Shown here piece by piece: positions 7,917-14,133 of a stretch of 14,946 nt of DNA. Made by a program: the position numbers and the translations under genes. The notes under the pieces were generated by a model. The model did not search any database. It worked only from the letters and a program-made list of their open reading frames with translations, and had not been told where the DNA came from. This stretch comes from Clostridiales bacterium UBA1752. Lineage in GTDB: Bacteria; Bacillota; Clostridia; Oscillospirales; CAG-382. Numbering within the stretch: position 1 is the stretch's first letter; every line of letters starts with the position of its first letter. The DNA lies in assembly GCA_002314835.1 (NCBI GenBank), contig DCHM01000047.1, positions 31,441 to 46,386 of the forward strand. The letters are read 5' to 3'.

Positions 7917-7933
7917 CTTAGTTGTTTGAGAGC

Positions 7934-8368
7934 TTAGAAATTAAACTCTATATTGCTCGCGCTGCCTGCTATACCGCCTATAACGCCTAAAGCGAAAATC
8001 ACGGTGTAAATAGCCCAGACAACGAGCATTACGATGCCGAGGATAAAGCCGATTTTGCCGAGGATGACACCGACCTTAGCGGCACCGGTAACGGGCTTGC
8101 CGGTAGCCTCGGTATAAAGCTTTGCGAGTTTTTTTGCTTTTTTGCCGAATACGATACCTAAGATAGCACCTACCAAATAGCACTCGGAAAGAACGAGTGA
8201 AAGGATGCCCCAAACGAGAGTATTGGGTTGAGGGGTATCAATGGGAGCAGCTTCGTAGGTAGTTACGGGCTGTGCTTGCTCTGCGGGAGCTTCGGCGATA
8301 GTAGCGCCGCAAAGAGGGCAAAACTTGCTGTCGTCGGCGATTTCATTGTTGCATTTTGGGCAAATCAT
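7934..8368 (-). CDS. Zinc-ribbon membrane protein (DUF4190-like)
   Basis: A 144-residue protein with an N-terminal zinc ribbon formed by C3-x2-C6 and C17-x2-C20, followed by an Ala/Pro/Glu-rich linker (about 24-48). Two hydrophobic hairpin segments (about 50-75 and 98-137) are separated by a lysine-rich loop containing GKKAKKLAKLY. This resembles DUF4190-type proteins, which occur widely in Bacillota with no established function; the ribbon would face the cytosol. It has its own promoter (8406-8434) and a clear AAGGAG ribosome site 7 nt before ATG 8368. The gap to the next gene contains a strong hairpin. A sensor or scaffold role is possible but nothing in the sequence proves it. Confidence 0.8.
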   Translation of the reverse strand: MICPKCNNEIADDSKFCPLCGATIAEAPAEQAQPVTTYEAAPIDTPQPNTLVWGILSLVLSECYLVGAILGIVFGKKAKKLAKLYTEATGKPVTGAAKVGVILGKIGFILGIVMLVVWAIYTVIFALGVIGGIAGSASNIEFNF

Positions 8369-8405
8369 AGTAGTTCTCCTTTATTATATATTTTGGTTTT
8401 GCGTT

Positions 8406-8434
8406 ATTTTATCACAGTTTTGACAAAAAGTCAA
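8406..8434 (-). promoter_or_regulatory. Promoter for zinc-ribbon/Trk sub-operon
   Basis: On the minus strand the -35 is TTGACT (8429-8434), the spacer is 17 nt and the -10 is TAAAAT (8406-8411) with TGA upstream, an extended -10. It sits across the stop codon of the preceding hydrolase gene. A 5-bp inverted repeat, TTGAC-AAAAA-GTCAA (8420-8434), covers the -35 and part of the spacer and could be an operator. Confidence 0.65.
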
Positions 8435-9335
8435 TAACGGTGCGGTCGTATTCGTCCTTTGACACGCATCTTATGCGCGAATGTGCGCCGTACCTGAACC
8501 AAACGACGGAGCAATTTGACCCTGTTTTGTCATACATCGCCTTGGAGGTGGACGCGAGCGAAAATTCGTCAACCTTGCTGTGCAACAAAAGCGCGGGCTT
8601 TGTAAGCAGCGGAAGGCGCTTGTATGGGCCGTCCCCTACCACGTCCGCACCTGCGCAGAGTCTGATATAAGCCTTTGCGAGAGGCGAAAACGGGAACATC
8701 GGGCGGCCTTGCAGTATCATGTGTTCGTCAAACGAATCGCCGAACCTCGTGTACATACCTTCGGCTATCAAGGCGTCGAAATAATCGGGGCAGTCCTTAT
8801 CGGTCATCGCAAACAGTGCAGTCGAGCCGCCGATACATATACCGTGCAGGACTACAGAGGACACGCCTTTTGACTCGCGTAGCATCCTGCCCCACGCCAA
8901 AATATCGCGGTACTCCTTGTAACCGAGCGAATTGATACGTCCCTCCGAGAGACCGTGTGAGCGGTTGTCGATAACGAGGACGTTGTAACCCGAGCGGCGG
9001 TAGGGCTCGGCAAAAAAGTACGAGTAATAGCACCCTTCGGTACGGCCTGCGATGATGATAACGGCTTTGTCAAATCCAAAGTCGCAATATTCGCCTGCGA
9101 GCTTAAAGCCGTCGGAGGTGATGCCGACGGGAGTGATAGAGCTTAAATACTCGTTACGCCAAGCAAGAGCCTCGTCGTAGAGGGCTTTATACTCTGCATC
9201 CTCTGGCATAGAGCATTCGCGCGTCCACTTGTCGCTTGACGTGCGGACGAGCAACACTCTGTATATGAAATAAGGCAAAATGACGAGCGGCAACACGCCG
9301 AAAAGCAATATAGCCGAAACGATATATATCCACAT
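8412..9335 (-). CDS. Membrane-anchored alpha/beta hydrolase, Cys nucleophile
   Basis: A 307-residue protein with one N-terminal membrane helix (about 2-30) and an alpha/beta-hydrolase domain outside or beneath it. The nucleophile elbow reads GICIGG, placing Cys167 where most family members have Ser, as in dienelactone hydrolases. Asp256 (SKVDEFS) and His285 (YGAHSR) complete a plausible triad. The VIDNRSHGLSEGR block (121-133) is the usual strand-loop after the oxyanion strand, but the expected HG oxyanion motif is replaced by IAGRTEG. It is clearly homologous to the Ser hydrolase encoded at 13205-14131, so the two are paralogues in one operon. The start lies 2 nt after the fakA-like stop with no Shine-Dalgarno, suggesting translational coupling. 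Substrate is unknown; an ester, thioester or lysolipid is plausible. Confidence 0.85.
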   Translation of the reverse strand: MWIYIVSAILLFGVLPLVILPYFIYRVLLVRTSSDKWTRECSMPEDAEYKALYDEALAWRNEYLSSITPVGITSDGFKLAGEYCDFGFDKAVIIIAGRTEGCYYSYFFAEPYRRSGYNVLVIDNRSHGLSEGRINSLGYKEYRDILAWGRMLRESKGVSSVVLHGICIGGSTALFAMTDKDCPDYFDALIAEGMYTRFGDSFDEHMILQGRPMFPFSPLAKAYIRLCAGADVVGDGPYKRLPLLTKPALLLHSKVDEFSLASTSKAMYDKTGSNCSVVWFRYGAHSRIRCVSKDEYDRTVIDFLSKL

Positions 9336-9337
9336 AA

Positions 9338-10951
9338 TTAAGGCAATGTGACGAACCAGTGATACAGCTCCTGAGAGGAGTTTATAACGGTTACGTCGAG
9401 CATCGGGTTTATCTCTAAAAGTGCGTTTGTGAGCGCGTCGTCGATGTCGTCGGCACCAACGCCCTTGAATACGACGCAGGTTTCGCGGTCTGAAACGTCG
9501 TCAAGCGTCTTAAAGGCGTTAATAATCGCGGATAACTGACTGTCACCCGAGGCTATCGGCTCACCGCCCATTAACACAACCTCGTCGCCGCATTTGCCGA
9601 GGGCAAAGTCCTTGGAGGCGGTTGCTTCGCAAAGTGTAATAATGCCCGTGGCGTTTGACTTAAAAGCAGATATGCGTTGCTCTGCCGTATCGTCGGGCAG
9701 GTCGAGTGCGAGTGCAAAATAGCATTCGGCAACTGTATCGGTCGGGATGACGGTAACGCCCTCCCTGCCGCAAAGCTCAGCCGCCTGCAAAGCGACGGCA
9801 ACCGACGGACGTGAGCAAGGGAATACGACGATATTTTGGGCGTCGAGCGAGCTAATGGCGCTCGCAAACTGCTCGGCAGAGACGTTTAGAGACGCGTCGG
9901 CACTGATGGCGACGTCGAGCCCTAAGTCCTTTAGCACGGTGTCAAAGCCGCCGTTTACCGCGGCTATCGTGGCGAGCGACTTAGATTTGGCAGGCTTTAC
10001 GGCGCTATCGCGCTCGTTGTGCTGCAGCTGCATATTTTCGAGCTTAAAATCGACGAATTCACCGAACTCCTGCGCCGCTGAAATGACGCGCGCAGGGTAA
10101 TGGGTATGTATGTGCACCTTTACTCTCGTGCCGTCCTGAACTGCCGCTACCGAATTGCCGTAGAGCGTAAGGTCGGACGAAAAGGCGTCTATCTTGAACC
10201 TTTGGTTATACTTTGGGTTATTCATGAGCTGGAGGATAAACTCCATGCAATATCCGTCTGTAAACTCGCTGTTTGCCCCGAAATAAGCGGTGTTTTTGGC
10301 CTTGGGAGCCACAGGCGAGACGAAATTATCCGTCACGGGCTTGCCGTACAGCTCCATAAGGCAGCCTTCAAATATGCAGATAAAGCCGAGGGCGCCGCTG
10401 TCAACGACGTTTGCTTCGGCAAGGACGTCGAGTATCGCCGTGGTCTGCGAAAGCGACTTTTTACATTCGGCAACGTACATTGCAAAAAGCTCTGTGACGG
10501 TCGTGCGGCGGGTTATCTGAGAGCGGATGTTGTTGATGCCCTCTCGCATAACCGTCAAAACGGTGCCTTCCACTGGGTGTACCATCGCCTTATAAGCAGT
10601 GCGGTAGCCGACTGTCAGAGCATTGCGGAGCTGTCCGACGCCTGCGTAATCGCACTTTGCGAGCTGTCTGTAAAAGCCTGCAAAAAACTGCGACAAAAGC
10701 ACGCCCGAGTTGCCCCGTGCGCCGAGCAACAGTCCGTGCGAAAGCTCCTTGAGATAGCCGCAGAGCGAGGGCTGAGACTGTGAACTATTGATGCCGTTTT
10801 GCATAGTCAGCAGCATATTGGTGCCCGTGTCACCATCGGCGACGGGAAACACGTTGAGACGGTTAATCCTGTCCTCCTGCTGTCTGAGGCAAGCCGTGCC
10901 ACTGCGGAGCATGGCTTCGAGCTGTGTGCCGTTTAAGGTTTTGATTATCAT
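9338..10951 (-). CDS. fakA: FakA-like fatty acid kinase (DAK2/YloV family)
   Basis: A 537-residue cytosolic protein with the three-part FakA layout: a DhaL/DAK2 ATP-binding domain (1-~200), a central domain (~220-310) and a C-terminal DegV-like domain (~320-537). NVFPVADGDTGTNM (33-46) holds the Mg-ATP aspartates Asp39 and Asp41. GARGNSGVLLSQF (77-89) and VVDSGALGF (182-190) are also conserved. The central Cys235 (GYCMEF) and His280/His282 (VHIHTH) match the conserved Cys-His set of FakA. The enzyme phosphorylates fatty acid held by a FakB (DegV) partner, giving acyl-phosphate. A DegV gene lies two genes upstream, supporting this role. The start overlaps the transporter stop by 4 nt (ATGA). 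Many genomes keep yloV/fakA elsewhere, so this could be an additional copy. Confidence 0.88.
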   Translation of the reverse strand: MIIKTLNGTQLEAMLRSGTACLRQQEDRINRLNVFPVADGDTGTNMLLTMQNGINSSQSQPSLCGYLKELSHGLLLGARGNSGVLLSQFFAGFYRQLAKCDYAGVGQLRNALTVGYRTAYKAMVHPVEGTVLTVMREGINNIRSQITRRTTVTELFAMYVAECKKSLSQTTAILDVLAEANVVDSGALGFICIFEGCLMELYGKPVTDNFVSPVAPKAKNTAYFGANSEFTDGYCMEFILQLMNNPKYNQRFKIDAFSSDLTLYGNSVAAVQDGTRVKVHIHTHYPARVISAAQEFGEFVDFKLENMQLQHNERDSAVKPAKSKSLATIAAVNGGFDTVLKDLGLDVAISADASLNVSAEQFASAISSLDAQNIVVFPCSRPSVAVALQAAELCGREGVTVIPTDTVAECYFALALDLPDDTAEQRISAFKSNATGIITLCEATASKDFALGKCGDEVVLMGGEPIASGDSQLSAIINAFKTLDDVSDRETCVVFKGVGADDIDDALTNALLEINPMLDVTVINSSQELYHWFVTLP

Positions 10952-12291
10952 TTTTTACCCATATCAGATAAAGATTTTGGCAATAGATAGGTCATGCCGA
11001 AGGCTACGAGGCATACGGCGGCGCATATCAGAGTCATTATATACATCGGGTTGTAAACATAAGGGTCGTTTATTACGCCGCAGGCTGATTTGAGCGCGTT
11101 GAGCACGACGTAAGAGCCGATAGCCGTAGCCACGCCCGAAAAAAGTCCCTGCACCGCAAAATACATAGCCGAGTTTGAGACGCCCGACTTTGCTTGCTCC
11201 TCCGCCGCGAGCTGAGAAGGCACAGAGTAGGCAACGCTGAATAGCGAGCCTATCGAAAGCGACGAAACGAGTCCTGCGGCTATCGAAAGCATCGTGCGCA
11301 GAGTGCCCTGCGGTACAAACGAAACGCCAAAGAGGCAGAGCATACCGACTGAGAATGTGACGAGTGCGTATCTAAAAGCAGTGCCAAAGCCCTTGGTGCG
11401 GAATAGCTTATTGTATATCATCATAGTCAAAGGCACAGGAGCGAACGACGCTACCATTACTATCATCATACTCATGCCCGTGTCGGCAAAATACTCGTTG
11501 ATGCCCGACAAAAAGAGCTGTACAGAAAACGTCATAAACGAGTAAACGCACATCCATACGATAAATGGTTTATTTTTAAATGTGCAGGAAAGCGAAGCTA
11601 AAATGCTGACCTTCTCCGCTTTGACTCCGACCGTGCCCCTGTTATCCGGCTCCTTAATCATAAAGAGCGGTATGAGCATGGTGAGCACGATAGGCAATAC
11701 GATGAGCGAGACGAGGGTTATGTTTATCGAGCCGAGCATCGCTCTGACTACGACGTAGCCGAGGATGAAATATAATATGTCGCAGACCGACTTTACGTTG
11801 GAGATAAAGTTGCGGTCTGAGGCGCTATCGACGATTTCGGTAAACGTGGCGTAGTATGTAACCATCGTAAGGGTGTAAAAACTGTAAAATACGCAAAGCA
11901 CCACGCCGAGATAAACCGTGTTGAGCAGTGTGGCTTGGCAGGGATTAGGCACGACGAGGAAGAGCAGATAAGCTATTATCATCGGTATCAAGCCCATGAC
12001 GATAGCAGGTCTGCGGCGTCCGTATTTTGTCCTCAGATTATCGGCAAAGGACGCCATCGGGATGTCGATAATGCCGTCTATTACCTTGGCTATCACGCCG
12101 AAAATGCTCCAGAGTGCGATGATAACGAGGTCCTTGGAGCAAAAGGTTTGATTTACTGCCGCTTCGGCGGTAAAGCCGCTCGCTATGATAGCGGAGCAGA
12201 GATAAGAGCCCATCATCAGATTGAGCATATTAACGCCGAGACCCGAAACGGCGTAGAGTATCTTTTGACCTTTGGTTGTCAGTTGCTTCAT
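10948..12291 (-). CDS. GPH/MelB-type (MFS_2) Na+-coupled symporter
   Basis: A 447-residue, roughly 12-helix transporter of the glycoside-pentoside-hexuronide (MFS_2) family. The diagnostic second-helix motif is intact: Asp72 and Asp76 in IDGIIDIP correspond to the Na+-site aspartates of MelB (Asp55/Asp59), followed by SFADNLRTKYGRRRP (81-95). A cytosolic central loop (about 210-230) separates the two halves. Most bacterial members carry sugars, but the same superfamily includes the vertebrate lysophosphatidylcholine carrier MFSD2A. Its place between a FakB-like and a FakA-like gene, overlapping both by 4 nt, makes a lipid-type substrate worth considering. GGAGG lies 6 nt before ATG 12291, inside the DegV gene. 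Family is confident, substrate is inference. Confidence 0.88.
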   Translation of the reverse strand: MKQLTTKGQKILYAVSGLGVNMLNLMMGSYLCSAIIASGFTAEAAVNQTFCSKDLVIIALWSIFGVIAKVIDGIIDIPMASFADNLRTKYGRRRPAIVMGLIPMIIAYLLFLVVPNPCQATLLNTVYLGVVLCVFYSFYTLTMVTYYATFTEIVDSASDRNFISNVKSVCDILYFILGYVVVRAMLGSINITLVSLIVLPIVLTMLIPLFMIKEPDNRGTVGVKAEKVSILASLSCTFKNKPFIVWMCVYSFMTFSVQLFLSGINEYFADTGMSMMIVMVASFAPVPLTMMIYNKLFRTKGFGTAFRYALVTFSVGMLCLFGVSFVPQGTLRTMLSIAAGLVSSLSIGSLFSVAYSVPSQLAAEEQAKSGVSNSAMYFAVQGLFSGVATAIGSYVVLNALKSACGVINDPYVYNPMYIMTLICAAVCLVAFGMTYLLPKSLSDMGKK

Positions 12292-13223
12292 TGATTGCCT
12301 CCCTGATGTTTTGCTATAATTTCACGCTCGGATACCAAGCCCTTGGTTATCGGCTTGCCGACGTAGTACGCCGCCATAAGCCCGGGACCTATATTGATGC
12401 CGCATGGCGGTAAAACGTCGCTGATAAACACGCTCTTGGGAGCAAAACGCTCCTCTATCAGCCTTTTGTATTCGACCGCCTGAGGATAGCGCGCGGTCTG
12501 TGCTATGACTATTATCTGCTCGCGCGGATTGTCTATCGTGGCGGCGATGTAATCGAGCAGGAGTGCGTAAGCCGCTTTTGCTCCTTTTGCCTTGCCGATG
12601 ACGGTGGTCAAGCCGTTGTAATCAAATTCGCCTATCGGCTTGATACCTGCGAGAGTGCCGAAAAAGGCTTTTGAATGGGTTATACGCCCTTTTTTGGCTA
12701 CGAAAGAAAGGTCGTCGAGCCAGCCTGCCTGATGAAAACGGTTTTTGTTTGCTTCGAGCCAGTCAAAGGTTTCCCTTGCGGTTTTGCCTTCGGTGCGCAT
12801 CATCGAAGCGTACATCGCCATCAGCCCGAAGCCCGGGCCGAAGCGCAGACTGTCGAGGACGTATATCTGTGCGTCGGGATAGGTCTGTATGAGCTGTTCG
12901 CGCGCCTTGCAAGCAAAGCCGTATGCGCCGCTGATGCCGCTCGAAATAGTCATCGCGAGCACGGGAATACCCTGCGACGCGTAGGTTTCAAACTTGTCGG
13001 CGAATTGCTGCAGGTTGGCAGGAGAAGTTGAATAGCCCGTGGGGTTGCGCTTTAGGTCCTCGTAAAACGCGTCACGCGTGGCGGCGTCCCACGAATAAAA
13101 CGGCTCTGCTTCCTTTTTTCCCGGGTAAATAACGTGAGCGGCGATAACCTCGATGCCGTATTGCGACTGCAATTCGGGGCTTAAATCGCACGTGGCGTCA
13201 GCCACTATGACAAAGTTTTGCAT
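12288..13223 (-). CDS. DegV family fatty-acid-binding protein (FakB-like)
   Basis: A 311-residue two-domain protein of the DegV fold, which buries one fatty acid and presents its carboxylate to FakA. Visible family marks are DATCDL (9-14), STSPAN (65-70), ISSGISG (93-99), a glycine-rich DSLRFGPGFG segment (124-133), KKGRI (177-181) with Arg180, and a C-terminal GPG motif (279-281). The usual His-x-Gly-Pro-Gly is Asn277-Ile-Gly-Pro-Gly here, so a residue normally near the carboxylate is changed. Start ATG 13223 has GGAGG 7 nt upstream and overlaps the preceding hydrolase gene by 19 nt; its stop overlaps the transporter start by 4 nt. With the FakA-like gene in the same operon it likely forms the lipid-binding half of a fatty acid kinase. 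Confidence 0.9.
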   Translation of the reverse strand: MQNFVIVADATCDLSPELQSQYGIEVIAAHVIYPGKKEAEPFYSWDAATRDAFYEDLKRNPTGYSTSPANLQQFADKFETYASQGIPVLAMTISSGISGAYGFACKAREQLIQTYPDAQIYVLDSLRFGPGFGLMAMYASMMRTEGKTARETFDWLEANKNRFHQAGWLDDLSFVAKKGRITHSKAFFGTLAGIKPIGEFDYNGLTTVIGKAKGAKAAYALLLDYIAATIDNPREQIIVIAQTARYPQAVEYKRLIEERFAPKSVFISDVLPPCGINIGPGLMAAYYVGKPITKGLVSEREIIAKHQGGNQ

Positions 13224-14131
13224 ATCGTTACCTCCGTTTTATCTAAAAAGTCGTTAAGCTGTGATAACGCATCGTTTCCGCCGACGTTGAGCGCCATGGT
13301 ATGTCCTGCGCCGAGCGAAATAATGACGTCCTTTGTGCTGCTGCACGCGTTGTATGCGCGGACGCCGTCACGCATAGGTACTATAATATCGTCGGTGCCG
13401 TGGACGAAAAGCGCAGGCACCGCTGAGTGCGAAAGTGCAGGGAGTACGCCCTTTTTGCAGTCCCTTTGATACTGAACGGCAAAGCAAAGACGCACGACGT
13501 GCATCAGTGCAAAGCCCGGGAGGTGTCGCCTCGTACATTCGAGCTTCATCTGGTTATAAGCCGAAACGAAGCCGCAGTCGTATAGCGCGCCCATAACGGT
13601 TTTGCCGTACTTATCCGCTACCGACATAGCGGCGGTGGAGCCCATCGAAATGCCGACGACGAGTATCGGTTTACGGATGTTTTTATCTATATAATCGCAC
13701 CAAGCGAGCAGGTCGTCGCCCTCGCAGACTCCCATAGTGCATCTGCCGCCGCTGGCACCCTGCCCTCTCTGGTCGATAACCAAAAGGTCGTAGCCTCTGG
13801 CGAGCAATATTTTGGCGTAAAGAGCAAAAATAACGCTCGGCTGAGAGTGGTAGCCGTGGGACAAGAGAGCTATATATTTGCCTCCGTTGTCGATGTAAGT
13901 TGACGCAAGGTCAAGCTTGCCGCTTTTTATCGTTACAGACTCGCCTTTGAGGGCCTGAAAGCTTGCTATATCTGCAGACAATGCGTCTCTGTAAGGTGCG
14001 CGTGCAGGACAGGCAAGAGCTTTTTCGACTGTTTCGCGGCGAACCCTGCCGCAAATAAAAAGATAAACGAACTGCGCAGGCAGTACGATAAAAGCGAGGT
14101 ATGCGATTAACAATATAAGTGCTATATACAT
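13205..14131 (-). CDS. Membrane-anchored alpha/beta hydrolase, Ser nucleophile
   Basis: A 308-residue protein with an N-terminal membrane helix (about 2-27) and a complete alpha/beta-hydrolase domain. SHGY (91-94) is the oxyanion motif, VIDQRGQGASGG (118-129) is conserved, the nucleophile elbow is GISMGS with Ser162, the acid is Asp247 or Asp248 in HGTDD, and His277 lies in GAGHTM. It resembles the BAAT/monoacylglycerol-lipase-like serine hydrolases with an N-terminal anchor common in Clostridia. It is a paralogue of the hydrolase at 8412-9335, with shared GYD/GYN-LLVID-R and LLAW segments. The start is 2 nt after the phosphopantetheinyl-transferase stop with no strong ribosome site. Its last 19 nt contain the DegV ribosome site and start. 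Likely an esterase or lipase; substrate is not readable. Confidence 0.88.
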   Translation of the reverse strand: MYIALILLIAYLAFIVLPAQFVYLFICGRVRRETVEKALACPARAPYRDALSADIASFQALKGESVTIKSGKLDLASTYIDNGGKYIALLSHGYHSQPSVIFALYAKILLARGYDLLVIDQRGQGASGGRCTMGVCEGDDLLAWCDYIDKNIRKPILVVGISMGSTAAMSVADKYGKTVMGALYDCGFVSAYNQMKLECTRRHLPGFALMHVVRLCFAVQYQRDCKKGVLPALSHSAVPALFVHGTDDIIVPMRDGVRAYNACSSTKDVIISLGAGHTMALNVGGNDALSQLNDFLDKTEVTICKTLS

Positions 14132-14133
14132 CT

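Noticed and set aside
8420..8425. Plus-strand TTGACA as a -35 box
   Set aside because: No -10-like hexamer lies 16-18 nt downstream on that strand, and no plus-strand gene follows.
10100..10783. Plus-strand open frame of 227 codons
   Set aside because: It is antisense to the DAK2 and central domains of the FakA-like gene, has no ribosome site and shows no recognisable motif.
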